A stretch of DNA of 64,000 nucleotides from Candidatus Falkowbacteria bacterium S5_I03 (lineage in GTDB: Bacteria > Patescibacteriota > Patescibacteriia > Patescibacteriales > UBA12465): contig JAEHGX010000008.1 in the NCBI GenBank assembly GCA_019248265.1, positions 1 to 64,000 on the forward strand, in the 5' to 3' direction. A program made the translations under genes and the position numbers. Under the pieces are notes generated by a model. It did no database searches. It was not told where the DNA came from and saw only the letters and a list, made by a program, of their open reading frames with translations. This document shows, one piece after another, positions 43,221 through 52,349 of the stretch; position 1 is the first letter of the stretch; each line of letters begins with the position of its first letter.

Positions 43221-44012
43221 ATGACAAATATTAATAGTTTAGAAAATAAAAAAATAAAAGAGTTAATTAAACTGCAAAAAGCGGGCTTTAGAAAAAAGAC
43301 TGGCCAGTTTTTAATCGATGGCCTTAGAGAAATAGAACTGGCAATTTCCGCTGAGGTTAGTATTATAGACATCTTTTATTGTCCAGAACTAGCCAAGAAA
43401 AATTTATCAGCAGCGTTCAAACAGTTTAATATTATTGAAGTTTCAGCGGCAGTTTTCAAGAAAATTTCTTATAAAGAAAATGCTGATGGTTTTTTAGCAT
43501 TAGCCGCTAGAAAAGTAAAGGATATTTTTAGCCTTAAGTTAAGCCGCAACCCCTTGGTTGTTGTTTTAGAAACCGTTGAAAAGCCCGGCAATTTAGGGGC
43601 AATCTTGCGCAGCGCTTACGCGGCCGGCGTTGAAGCAGTAATTTTAAATGATTCGCAAACAGATATTTTTAATCCCAATGTTATTCGATCTAGCGAAGGT
43701 CATATTTTTACCAATCAAATTGTTGCCGCCTCGGTTAAAGAAACAGTTAAATTATTCGAAAAATTAGGGATAAAAAGCTTTGCCGCCGCAACCAGTAAAA
43801 ATAATAATTATACGGAGGCTGATTTTTCCGGACCAAGCGCTATTATTTTAGGTTCCGAAGCCCAGGGACTTAGCAAAGAATGGCTAAAATTAGCTGATAA
43901 TAAAATAAAAATCCCCATGAAACCCGGCATTGACTCTTTAAATGTTTCAGTTTCCGCGGCCATAATTATTTTTGAAGCCTTAAGACAGCGAAATATTAGT
44001 AAAAAAAGATAG
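43221..44012 (+). CDS. TrmH/SpoU-family RNA 2'-O-methyltransferase
   Basis: 263 residues. An N-terminal substrate-binding domain (about 1-95) with IKELIKLQKAGFRKKTGQFLIDG is followed by the SPOUT domain with ETVEKPGNLGAILRSAYAAG (motif 1), LGSEAQGLS (motif 2) and IPMKPGIDSLNVSVSAAI (motif 3). The target is rRNA or tRNA ribose, probably 23S as in RlmB-like enzymes, but the site cannot be read. A TATAAT lies at 43206-43211, so the leader would be only a few bases. Divergent from the PBP gene. Confidence 0.92.
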   Translation: MTNINSLENKKIKELIKLQKAGFRKKTGQFLIDGLREIELAISAEVSIIDIFYCPELAKKNLSAAFKQFNIIEVSAAVFKKISYKENADGFLALAARKVKDIFSLKLSRNPLVVVLETVEKPGNLGAILRSAYAAGVEAVILNDSQTDIFNPNVIRSSEGHIFTNQIVAASVKETVKLFEKLGIKSFAAATSKNNNYTEADFSGPSAIILGSEAQGLSKEWLKLADNKIKIPMKPGIDSLNVSVSAAIIIFEALRQRNISKKR

Positions 44013-44013
44013 T

Positions 44014-44042
44014 TTGACAATAGCTTATAATTCTATTAATAT
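44014..44042 (+). promoter_or_regulatory. Promoter of tRNA-Arg/tRNA-His pair
   Basis: A perfect TTGACA (44014-44019), 17 nt and TAATAT (44037-44042), starting 2 bp after the SpoU gene stop and 22 bp before tRNA-Arg. Confidence 0.6.
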
Positions 44043-44064
44043 AGGACAAGATTGATTTTTTTGA

Positions 44065-44136
44065 GCGCCCATAGTTCAATGGATAGAACACCAGCCTTCT
44101 AAGCTGGTTATGTAGGTTCGATTCCTGCTGGGCGTA
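44065..44136 (+). tRNA. tRNA-Arg(TCT)
   Basis: The acceptor GCGCCCA pairs with TGGGCGT (first pair G-U) and the discriminator is A. The stem CCAGC/GCTGG holds CTTCTAA with anticodon TCT. CCA is not encoded. U34 makes this another typical mcm5-type target. Confidence 0.94.
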
Positions 44137-44163
44137 CGTTTCTTAATTGAAATATTTTAGCAT

Positions 44164-44235
44164 GGTGCCCATGGTGTAGTGGTAACACAGCAGGTTGTGG
44201 TCCTGTTATTTCGGGTCCGATTCCCGATGGGCACC
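44164..44235 (+). tRNA. tRNA-His(GTG)
   Basis: An encoded G-1 at 44164 precedes GTGCCCA and faces C73 after TGGGCAC, the histidine identity pair. The stem GCAGG/CCTGT holds TTGTGGT with anticodon GTG. CCA is not encoded. Confidence 0.95.
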
Positions 44236-44244
44236 CTATTTGAA

Positions 44245-44272
44245 AAAGACGAGCGCAAAGGCTCGTTTTTTT
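44245..44272 (+). terminator. Intrinsic terminator after tRNA-His
   Basis: ACGAGC/GCTCGT with a 6-nt loop followed by a long T-run. Confidence 0.85.
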
Positions 44273-44329
44273 GTTAGGCAAAAATTGGGATAAATGTTAA
44301 AATTAAAATATAGAATTGATAATTAATCA

Positions 44330-47300
44330 ATGTTATTAAAGATAGTTAACCAAAAAAAAGAATTTTTATTTTTTGCCACTTTTCTTGTCGGCTTGTTTTT
44401 TGTTTTGCCTAGTTTAGCTAATGCTACCACCTATTATATTGCCACTTCAGGCAGTGATACTAATAACGGGACCTCAACCTCTACTCCCTGGAAGACCCTT
44501 GCTAAAGTGAAGAACGCTACCTTTAACCCAGGAGACAATATTTTATTTAAGCGGGGCGATTCTTGGGAAGGAGGTATCACTGTTTCTTCTTCTGGTGCTT
44601 CGGGTAACCCGATTACTTACGGAGCTTATGGCACCGGCGATAAACCGGTCATTACCGGTTTTAAAACTATTAGTTCTTGGACAAATTTGGGCGAAGGAAT
44701 TTATGAAGCATCGTGTCCAAGTTGTTTGGACAGCGTCAACGTTTTAACAATAAACGGAGTAAATACCGGCATGGGAAGATATCCAAATTATAATTCAACT
44801 GACGGAGGATTCTTAAGATTTGAATCACATACAAGCGATACTTCTATTACAGACAATCAACTAACAGAGACGCCTAATTGGACGGGAGCGGAAGTAGTAA
44901 TCAGATCAAATAGATGGACTTTGTCTAGAAAAAAGATATCTTCACATTCTGGTGGAACTCTAACTTTTCCGGCCACGGGCTATCAACTCAGTAATGGTTC
45001 TGGTTATTTTATTCAAAATGACCCCAGAACGCTTGATCAAATTGGAGAGTGGTATTACAACCCATCAACAAAAAAGATTCAGATATATTTTGGGGGGAAT
45101 AACCCCGCTTCTTATATCGTAAAAGTTTCAGCTGTAGATAATTTAATTTTTAATTATAGTAAATCAAACCTAATTTTCGAAAATTTATCACTCAACGGAG
45201 GAAATGTTGCGGCCATATATCTAACCCAATCTTCGCAATATAATAATATAAATAATATTGATGTTTCAGGGATTGGCCAATATGGCGTTTTGGCTTGGGG
45301 CAGCTCCTCTAATTTAACAATAGAAAATAGTACTTTTGATGATATAAACGAAACAGCTGTTTATGTATGGGGGGCAAACACCACAGTAAGAAATAACAAC
45401 ATCTCCGATGTGGGTTTAATCCCAGGCATGGGGATTACCTATACGGGGATTTCGGCAAATGGTAATGACTCGATTACAGAATATAATAGCATCAGTAATA
45501 TTGGTTATAACGGGATACACCTAAGAGGAAATAATTCTATTATTAAAAATAATTTAATTGATACTTTCTGCTTAGTGGTAGATGATGGCGGCGGTGTTTA
45601 TACGGGTGGGATTACTAATTATGGTAAAGTGATAACCGGAAATATTGTTTTAAATGGCGTTGGTAATTATTTTGGAGCAGTAAACTATTTTAGTGAAACC
45701 CCTTCGGCTACAAAATATGCAGAAGGCATATACATAGATGAGCCAATAACTGATATTACTGTTTCCAATAATTCCGTCTCAACTGTTTCAGACTACGCAA
45801 TGATTATGCACGAATCATGGGGCGTCAATATTATTGGTAATACTTTTTTTAATGCCAGTAACTCACAAATAGTTGTTGCTAATAATAATACTTCCTATCC
45901 GCCCTTAACATTTGACACTGATATTTCAAACAATATTTTCTTCGCAAAAAAAGCATCACAAATGGTTTTTAAAAATATTACAACCCTAAACGGCGGATAT
46001 TTTGGAATGGCCAATAATAATTATTATGCTCGACCAGTAGACGATAATTTAACTTTTTATCTGCAAACAACAGACACTGGAGGGGCGGTTGTTTTGAAGA
46101 ATTTGGCAGGCTGGCAGGCTTATAGTGGATATGATACGAATTCTCATATATCTCCAATTTCCATAACCGATCCAAACGACATCCTTTTCGAATACAACGC
46201 CACTAAATCAAACAGAACAATCTCGCTTAGCCGGCCAATGATAGATGTCGCTGGCGCTAAATATGCTAGCAGTGTCACTCTATTGCCATATACTTCTGTT
46301 ATTCTTATGCCAGATCCGAATCCAGATACGAGCCCTGCTCCAACCCCCACTCCCGACACCACATCTCCTACAATCAGCTCTATTTCACATTCAAATATCA
46401 CTAATTCGGCCGCAACTATCACCTGGAACACTAATGAGAATAGTACTAGCCAGATTGAATATGGGGCAACCACAAGTTATGGCAGCTTATCTATTATTAA
46501 TCAAACACAAACTCAATCTCACACAGTTACTCTTTCTAATCTGCGCCGTGGAACAACCTACCACTATCGAGTTAAGTCGCTTGATAGTTCATCAAACTTG
46601 GCAATAGGTGCTGATAAAACATTTACCACGGCCTCAAGATTACCTAAAATTCCAAAGATTAGATCGCTTACCGCCACCAAGGGTTCTGTTAATTTAGCCT
46701 GGTTAATGCCAGTGGATGATAGCGGTGAAACATACGAACTCTATAAAGGAGTTATTATCATGAAAAGCACTGAAGGATATATCAATGAAGCAAATATAAA
46801 TACCTCCTTGGTTGATGTAAAAAGTCCGGCCTTAACTTATAAAGACACCAACGTTGTTAATGGGACAAAATATTATTATTCAGTTTTTGCTTATGATGAT
46901 TTAGGAAGCTATTCTGACCCTGAATATATTACCTTTACACCCTCAATTAATGGAGGCACTAGTGGAGGAGGCGGTGGAGGCTCATATACGCCACCGACTA
47001 GCAATAATCCGGTAGTTTCAACCAGCACTGAAGCGACCTCAACACTAAGTTCTGTAAATACGGACAATTCTAATAATACTAGTAACAATAATACCGGCAG
47101 TAGCAGTACTAATAGTAATATTAACCCCGAAGAATTGGAGAAAATTACCACGACAGCTAAAGAGTTCGTGGCCATTGAGAAGAAGTTGGTTACTAAAATA
47201 AACAATGCCCTCTCTAAATCACTAGCTGGTCGGCTACTTTTACAAGTAGAAAATAGAGGCGAGGCTTGGTATGTTAATCCAAATAATAATTTAAAATATT

Positions 47301-47764
47301 ATCTCGGTACCCCAAACATGGCCTTCTCACTTATGAGAACAATGGGGGTAGGAATAAGTAATAGTGATTTAGAAAAGATAAAAATAAATAACTATAATTT
47401 AGGCAATGGACTAGATAGTGATAATGACGGATTATCTGATGCCTTTGAAGACGCCATTGGTTCTAATAAAAACAGCCAAGATACCGACTCAGATGGCCAC
47501 GACGATAAAACCGAAGTAATAAATAGCTATAGCACCAAAGGCAAATCAAAATTACCGGTTAATGAGTTATTTACTAAAAACCAGGCAGGCAAAATACTTA
47601 TCCAGGTTGAAAGTCACGGAGAGGCTTGGTATATTAATCCGCTTAATAACACTAGATATTATTTAGGTCGCCCAGACGACGCCTATGCTTTAATGAGATA
47701 TTTATCATTAGGAATATCTAATTCAAATCTCAGAAAAATAGGAATAGGTGAGATAAAAAATTAA
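44330..47764 (+). CDS. Large secreted surface protein: beta-helix, fibronectin-like domains, duplicated C-terminal motif
   Basis: 1144 residues. A signal peptide (about 1-32, ending LANA) leads into a right-handed parallel beta-helix of about 600 residues (ATSGSDTNNGTSTSTPWKTLAK, then many NN/IS/N-turn repeats). Two fibronectin-III-like domains follow (about 678-765 and 773-865), then a Gly run and a Ser/Thr/Asn linker (about 873-930). The C-terminus holds two copies of a 55-residue motif with LLQVENRGEAWYVNP and YYLG (about 964-1018 and 1086-1140), separated by a thrombospondin-3-like calcium segment (DSDNDGLSDAFED). It probably binds or cleaves a polysaccharide at the surface; no catalytic residues are identified. 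Confidence 0.8.
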   Translation: MLLKIVNQKKEFLFFATFLVGLFFVLPSLANATTYYIATSGSDTNNGTSTSTPWKTLAKVKNATFNPGDNILFKRGDSWEGGITVSSSGASGNPITYGAYGTGDKPVITGFKTISSWTNLGEGIYEASCPSCLDSVNVLTINGVNTGMGRYPNYNSTDGGFLRFESHTSDTSITDNQLTETPNWTGAEVVIRSNRWTLSRKKISSHSGGTLTFPATGYQLSNGSGYFIQNDPRTLDQIGEWYYNPSTKKIQIYFGGNNPASYIVKVSAVDNLIFNYSKSNLIFENLSLNGGNVAAIYLTQSSQYNNINNIDVSGIGQYGVLAWGSSSNLTIENSTFDDINETAVYVWGANTTVRNNNISDVGLIPGMGITYTGISANGNDSITEYNSISNIGYNGIHLRGNNSIIKNNLIDTFCLVVDDGGGVYTGGITNYGKVITGNIVLNGVGNYFGAVNYFSETPSATKYAEGIYIDEPITDITVSNNSVSTVSDYAMIMHESWGVNIIGNTFFNASNSQIVVANNNTSYPPLTFDTDISNNIFFAKKASQMVFKNITTLNGGYFGMANNNYYARPVDDNLTFYLQTTDTGGAVVLKNLAGWQAYSGYDTNSHISPISITDPNDILFEYNATKSNRTISLSRPMIDVAGAKYASSVTLLPYTSVILMPDPNPDTSPAPTPTPDTTSPTISSISHSNITNSAATITWNTNENSTSQIEYGATTSYGSLSIINQTQTQSHTVTLSNLRRGTTYHYRVKSLDSSSNLAIGADKTFTTASRLPKIPKIRSLTATKGSVNLAWLMPVDDSGETYELYKGVIIMKSTEGYINEANINTSLVDVKSPALTYKDTNVVNGTKYYYSVFAYDDLGSYSDPEYITFTPSINGGTSGGGGGGSYTPPTSNNPVVSTSTEATSTLSSVNTDNSNNTSNNNTGSSSTNSNINPEELEKITTTAKEFVAIEKKLVTKINNALSKSLAGRLLLQVENRGEAWYVNPNNNLKYYLGTPNMAFSLMRTMGVGISNSDLEKIKINNYNLGNGLDSDNDGLSDAFEDAIGSNKNSQDTDSDGHDDKTEVINSYSTKGKSKLPVNELFTKNQAGKILIQVESHGEAWYINPLNNTRYYLGRPDDAYALMRYLSLGISNSNLRKIGIGEIKN

Positions 47765-47769
47765 ATATT

Positions 47770-49443
47770 ATGGCCATCAATAAAGATAAATTTAAAATTG
47801 CCTATTTCAGCATGGAAATAGAACTAGAAAATTCTATTAAGACTTATTCTGGCGGACTTGGTATTTTAGCGGGAGACATTTTACGCTCCGCTTCTGATTT
47901 AAGATTGCCGATGGTTGGGGTCACTCTTTTAAACAACCAAGGTTATTTTAATCAAAAAATAAATGCGGCCGGCGAACAAGAAGAAACGATTGTAGATGAT
48001 TATGATTTTTCTCATTTAAAAAAAATAAAAGATAGTACGGTTATTAAAATCGGCCAGGATAATGTTAAGCTTGGTGCTTGGAAATATTTAATAAACGGCG
48101 CCGATGGTTTTAAAATTCCAGTCTATCTTTTAGATACTAATTTTCCAGAGAATAAGCCAATTTATCAAGCTTTGACCGGAAAACTATATGGCAACGATAA
48201 GGAATACCGCCTGCTTCAAGAAATAGTTTTAGGCCGCGGCGGTTTTGCTTTATTAAAATCGCTCGGTTATGGAATTAAAAAATTTCACATCAATGAAGGA
48301 CATGGCAGTTTTGTGGCTATCAGCCAGTTTTTAAGTTCGCGCCGTAAAAGCTTAGCGGCCAGAATTGCCGACACAAAAACCAGATGTGTTTTTACCACGC
48401 ATACGCCGGTTAAAATGGCGAACGACATTTTTCCTTTGGATTTAATTCTAAAGTATCAGTCAGATTTTCCCTTGAATATTCCGGAAATCATTAAAGATAA
48501 ACAAGTTAACATGACCAAGTTGGCTTTGTATTTTAGTGGATATATTAACGGGGTAGCTATTAGTCATGCATTTGTTTCTCGTAAAATGTTTCCTGATTAT
48601 CAAATTCACGCCATTACTAACGGTGTTCATTCTTTAACTTGGACAGCCCCTGAATTTGCCGCTTTATATGACAAACATTTATTAAATTGGCGTCATTCCA
48701 GTCTGTCTTTGCGCAACGCTTTTACTATTCCGACCGAAGAAATTTGGGAAGCGCATCAAGGAGCAAAAAAACGTTTATTAAAATTTGTAAAAGAAAAAAG
48801 CGGCGTTGAGCTTGAGCAAAATATTTTTACCATCGGATTAGCGCGACGTTTCACTGCCTATAAAAGACCATTATTATTAGTAAGCGATATTAAAAAGTTA
48901 ATTAAAATTAGTGATACTGTCGGTAAAATTCAAATTGTTTATGCCGGTAAGGCTCACCCGGCCGATATGGGTGGGAAAAAATTAATTGCTGAACTTCAGG
49001 CGATTATTAAAAAATATCAAACACAGATAAAAATTGTTTTTTTGGAAGGCTATGATACTAATATTTCTAAATTAATGACCGCCGGCGTTGATTTGTGGGT
49101 TAATACCCCATTGCCACCGAATGAGGCCTCGGGAACCAGCGGCATGAAAGCTGCTCATAATGGCGTGCCGCAACTAAGCACTTTTGATGGCTGGTGGCGT
49201 GAAGGTTATATTCGCGGTAAAACAGGCTGGACTATCAGAGGCGATAAAATTACCGAAACCGGAGATATCGATTATAAAGATGCTCTTAGTTTATATAATT
49301 TATTGGAAAAAGAAATTATTCCGCTTTATTATAATAACCCGATAAAGTGGCAAGAGATTATGCGCTTTGTTATCGGAATTAACGCTTCATTTTTCAACAC
49401 AGAAAGAGTTCTGCAGGAATATGCTCAAAACGCTTATTTATAA
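47770..49443 (+). CDS. glgP: Alpha-glucan phosphorylase (GT35, short type)
   Basis: 557 residues, shorter than the classical 800-residue glycogen phosphorylase and like the compact bacterial/archaeal type. KIAYFSMEIELENSIKTYSGGLGILAGDILRSASD opens the protein; FHINEGHGSF, THTPVK and GLARRFTAYKRPLLL are conserved, and the PLP-region GTSGMKAAHNGVPQLSTFDGWW carries the expected Lys. It would release glucose-1-phosphate from storage glucan. It starts 5 bp after the surface protein gene. The phosphomannomutase/phosphoglucomutase at 49797-51170 could use its product. Confidence 0.88.
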   Translation: MAINKDKFKIAYFSMEIELENSIKTYSGGLGILAGDILRSASDLRLPMVGVTLLNNQGYFNQKINAAGEQEETIVDDYDFSHLKKIKDSTVIKIGQDNVKLGAWKYLINGADGFKIPVYLLDTNFPENKPIYQALTGKLYGNDKEYRLLQEIVLGRGGFALLKSLGYGIKKFHINEGHGSFVAISQFLSSRRKSLAARIADTKTRCVFTTHTPVKMANDIFPLDLILKYQSDFPLNIPEIIKDKQVNMTKLALYFSGYINGVAISHAFVSRKMFPDYQIHAITNGVHSLTWTAPEFAALYDKHLLNWRHSSLSLRNAFTIPTEEIWEAHQGAKKRLLKFVKEKSGVELEQNIFTIGLARRFTAYKRPLLLVSDIKKLIKISDTVGKIQIVYAGKAHPADMGGKKLIAELQAIIKKYQTQIKIVFLEGYDTNISKLMTAGVDLWVNTPLPPNEASGTSGMKAAHNGVPQLSTFDGWWREGYIRGKTGWTIRGDKITETGDIDYKDALSLYNLLEKEIIPLYYNNPIKWQEIMRFVIGINASFFNTERVLQEYAQNAYL

Positions 49444-49469
49444 AATAAATAATTATTAATTTAAATTTT

Positions 49470-49739
49470 ATGGCCACTAAAACTAAAGGAAAAAAACAAG
49501 AAAAGAATACCAGTGAACAATTTAAAGTCGCTGGCGAAGAAGTCTTAGCCAAAGTTAAAAAATTAATTAAAGAGGGGAATGTCCGTCGAATTATTATTAA
49601 GAATGATAAAGGTAAAACATTAATGGAGATTCCAGTTACCTTTGCAGTTGTCGGCGTGGTAGTCGCTCCTTTGTTAGCTGCCATCGGCGCCTTAGCCGCT
49701 TTGCTTTCCAGCGTGACGATTGTGGTTGAAAGAAAATAA
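49470..49739 (+). CDS. DUF4342-like small protein
   Basis: 89 residues. A basic start precedes FKVAGEEVLAKVKKLIKEGNVRRIIIKNDKGKTLMEIPVTF, typical of DUF4342, and a hydrophobic C-terminal segment (about 53-84) that is likely a membrane hairpin. The function of this family is unknown. It lies 26 bp after glgP on the same strand and ends at a strong terminator. Confidence 0.75.
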   Translation: MATKTKGKKQEKNTSEQFKVAGEEVLAKVKKLIKEGNVRRIIIKNDKGKTLMEIPVTFAVVGVVVAPLLAAIGALAALLSSVTIVVERK

Positions 49740-49750
49740 GCTTGACCATT

Positions 49751-49785
49751 AAAAAAAGACCCGAAATTATTCAGGGTCTTTTTTG
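49751..49785. terminator. Bidirectional terminator after the DUF4342 gene
   Basis: GACCC/GGGTC with A- and T-flanks and an 11-nt loop, between convergent genes. Confidence 0.8.
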
Positions 49786-49796
49786 TTAAATTATTT

Positions 49797-51170
49797 TTAA
49801 ACCATTAGTTTTAAAATCTCTTCCGTTTTAGCTTTCATTATTTCCGTGTTAACCGCTTCTAGATTTAATCTGACAATATCTTCGGTATTAGAGGCGCGTA
49901 CGTTAAACCAAAAATCGGGATAACTGACACTGACGCCGTCCAACTTATTAATATTGCCGTCGGAAAACTTATCTTCTATTTTTTTTAGCACTTCGTCTTT
50001 ATTGCTCACAGTGCGATTAATTTCCCCAGAAGCGAAATATTTCTGATACTCAGAAACATAATTAGCTATCGGAAGATTTGCCTCGGAAAAATCGGTTAAT
50101 AATTTTAGAATTATTGTGCTCGGGTATTCAAAACAGCCAAGCTCAGTATTTAGATAAAAATGCCCCGATGATTCGCCGGCAAAATAAATATCTTCTTTAA
50201 GCATCTGCTCTTTGATAAGTGAATGGCCCACCCTGGTTATTATGGCCTGGCCGCCATTTTCGGTTATTAAATCAGCGGTAATTTTTCCCGGGCGGACGTC
50301 ATATCCGATTTTGGCGCCCGGTTTTTCTTTTAGGAATAATTTAGCAAGCAAGCCGCGGACAATCGCTGGATTAATAGTTTTCCCTTGATTATCAACAAAG
50401 AAAATTCGATCGCCGTCGCCATCAGTAGCAATTCCTAAATCCGCCTGGTGGCCTGCCACCGTTTTTTTTAACTGCTCTAGGTTTTCTTCTTTTAGCGGGT
50501 CGGCTTCATGTGCTGGGAAAGACCCATCCAAGTCAAAGTTCAGTGGAATTAAGGTTGTCGGCAGGTGTTCAAATAATTTTTTCAAATAAGTCGCCCCCAT
50601 GCCATTAGCGGCATCGGCTACTATTTTTAAAGGCTTGATTTTATTGATATCCGTTCTTTTTAGAGTGTAGGCAATTTCTTCCGCTAAAGAATCCTCTTTG
50701 AGAGTTACTTGTCCGCGTACTTTGGCGGGGATAAATTTATTTTCTAAAATCTTATCTTTCAGAAATTCAATTCCGGTTTCACCGCTAATTGGGACCCCCT
50801 TGCTCCTAACTAATTTAAAGCCGTTCCACTGCTTGGGGTTATGGGAAGCAGAAATCATAATCCCGCCGTCGCAGTTATTTTTGCCAACCGCAAAATAGAA
50901 AGTCGGAGTTGCCACTAGGCCTAAATCCAGAACATTGGCACCGCCATCTTGCAGCCCACGGATTAAATTTTCTTTAAGCAGGGGAGAAGAAATCCGCATA
51001 TCGCGACCCACGGCGATATTGAAGGCTTGGCCGTTAGTATAGTCGGGGTCGGATTTCCTTAGTTCTATAAAAGCTAAGCCTAAGCGATAGGCCAGCTCAT
51101 TATCAAAGTCTTCGCCGTAGATTCCGCGGATGTCGTAAGCTTTAAATATTTTTTGGTTGATTGGTAACAT
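49797..51170 (-). CDS. Phosphomannomutase/phosphoglucomutase
   Basis: 457 residues of the alpha-D-phosphohexomutase family, close to the bifunctional PMM/PGM type. FKAYDIRGIYGEDF at the start, the phosphoserine loop GIMISASHNPKQWNGFK near 100, the metal loop ATDGDGDRIF near 240 and the sugar-specificity loop AGESSGHFYL near 325 are all present. It interconverts hexose-1- and hexose-6-phosphates for glycan precursors. Its ATG lies inside the end of the upstream bactofilin-type gene, with a 29-bp overlap that suggests translational coupling. Confidence 0.92.
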   Translation of the reverse strand: MLPINQKIFKAYDIRGIYGEDFDNELAYRLGLAFIELRKSDPDYTNGQAFNIAVGRDMRISSPLLKENLIRGLQDGGANVLDLGLVATPTFYFAVGKNNCDGGIMISASHNPKQWNGFKLVRSKGVPISGETGIEFLKDKILENKFIPAKVRGQVTLKEDSLAEEIAYTLKRTDINKIKPLKIVADAANGMGATYLKKLFEHLPTTLIPLNFDLDGSFPAHEADPLKEENLEQLKKTVAGHQADLGIATDGDGDRIFFVDNQGKTINPAIVRGLLAKLFLKEKPGAKIGYDVRPGKITADLITENGGQAIITRVGHSLIKEQMLKEDIYFAGESSGHFYLNTELGCFEYPSTIILKLLTDFSEANLPIANYVSEYQKYFASGEINRTVSNKDEVLKKIEDKFSDGNINKLDGVSVSYPDFWFNVRASNTEDIVRLNLEAVNTEIMKAKTEEILKLMV

Positions 51171-52278
51171 AAAATAAAAATCCTCCTAAGCCTAGCCAGA
51201 TGGTAAGCAAGCTTATAATCCAACCGACAACAGGGAGTGAAAATAATACTGACATAATAAGTGTGCCAAAGATTAACGACCAAAATAAAGGTGTTTGGGG
51301 TTTTTTAATTAAATCTTTAATTAATAAGTTGCCGACAAAAATTGCGACCATGGTTTTCGCCAAGAATATTCCTGCCAACCAAAGAGATAACAAGATAGCC
51401 GCTAGTGGTAAGCCGATAATTGTGATTGCCAAAACGATTGCTAATGGCGGTACTATCAGGAAAATAATTGCCCCGACTAAAAATGATTTAGCCGGTTTAG
51501 TTTTAAGAGTTTTTAAAATATTGTTGGTATGCTTGGTGGTGATAAACAAGAATATTAAGCCGATTAAAATCATGGAGAGAATAGAAAAAACTCTGGCCCA
51601 AATCCAAGCGGAAACGTTATTCTTCTTTTGAATTATCGGTGCTTGGTAATTAATTTGTCCGGAAATATTTGCGCCTGATTCAATTTCCGCTCTTGTTGCT
51701 GAAGTGTAATTAAGGTCGCCATTAATAATGCTTTCTTTGGTAATAATTATTCTTTGCGCCTGATTTTTGTCATAAGTTTTAAGATCGGCATTTTTACCAA
51801 TTTTTCCGGAGATTATTACATTTTGAACATAGCCATTTAAGCTGCCGGTGATAGCGCCTTTTATCTGGGCGCTAGAAGCGAAAAGCATCGCGTCCCAACC
51901 GATACGGGCATCTTTGCTAATAACGATATCGGAGCCAAAAGCATTAACATTTCTGGCCACTTGGCTATTAATTGTTACGGAATTACCGATTACTCTGATA
52001 TTGCCGCCCACTTCGCCATTAATTACCACGTTTTGCGCAACCGCCAAAACATCGCCCTCCACCCGGCCGTTAATGGTGATTGATTGGGCGGCCGCGATTA
52101 CGTCGCCGCTGACAGTTCCATCAACGGTAATGTTTTGACTAGCCGCCAGCAGATTGCCGGAGACCACGTCATTTTCCGAAATTAAAATTTGCTCGTTATT
52201 ATTACTGGCCCCGAATACGCCTAGAGGAACAATAATTAAGACCGCAATAATTAAGATTTTAAGGTTTTTAATATTCAT
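51142..52278 (-). CDS. Membrane-anchored bactofilin-like protein
   Basis: 378 residues. A signal-type helix (about 5-23) is followed by a beta-helix of bactofilin repeats (about 30-205: VSGNLLAASQNITVDGTVSGDVIAAAQSITINGRVEGDV), then four hydrophobic helices (about 225-370). The beta-helix therefore lies outside the membrane, unlike cytoplasmic bactofilins. Such polymer-forming plus transmembrane proteins are common but unstudied in CPR genomes. The upstream region on the minus strand has two TATAAT-like -10 boxes. It overlaps the phosphomannomutase gene, linking envelope glycan supply and scaffold. Confidence 0.75.
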   Translation of the reverse strand: MNIKNLKILIIAVLIIVPLGVFGASNNNEQILISENDVVSGNLLAASQNITVDGTVSGDVIAAAQSITINGRVEGDVLAVAQNVVINGEVGGNIRVIGNSVTINSQVARNVNAFGSDIVISKDARIGWDAMLFASSAQIKGAITGSLNGYVQNVIISGKIGKNADLKTYDKNQAQRIIITKESIINGDLNYTSATRAEIESGANISGQINYQAPIIQKKNNVSAWIWARVFSILSMILIGLIFLFITTKHTNNILKTLKTKPAKSFLVGAIIFLIVPPLAIVLAITIIGLPLAAILLSLWLAGIFLAKTMVAIFVGNLLIKDLIKKPQTPLFWSLIFGTLIMSVLFSLPVVGWIISLLTIWLGLGGFLFYVTNQPKNI

Positions 52279-52311
52279 AATAATCCTTGTTAAATTTGGT
52301 AAAATGTTATA

Positions 52312-52341
52312 TTGTTAATTAGATTATAGACTAATTATACT
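52312..52341 (+). promoter_or_regulatory. Promoter of the elp3-glyA-folD run (near-leaderless)
   Basis: TTGTTA (52312-52317), 18 nt and TATACT (52336-52341). The Elp3 ATG at 52350 is only 8 bases after the -10 box, so the leader would be 0-2 nt. Confidence 0.5.
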
Positions 52342-52349
52342 CTAAAAGG

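Noticed and set aside
46909-47205. Minus-strand frame antisense to the surface protein
   Set aside because: It mirrors the Ser/Asn/Gly-rich linker; low complexity, no start context.
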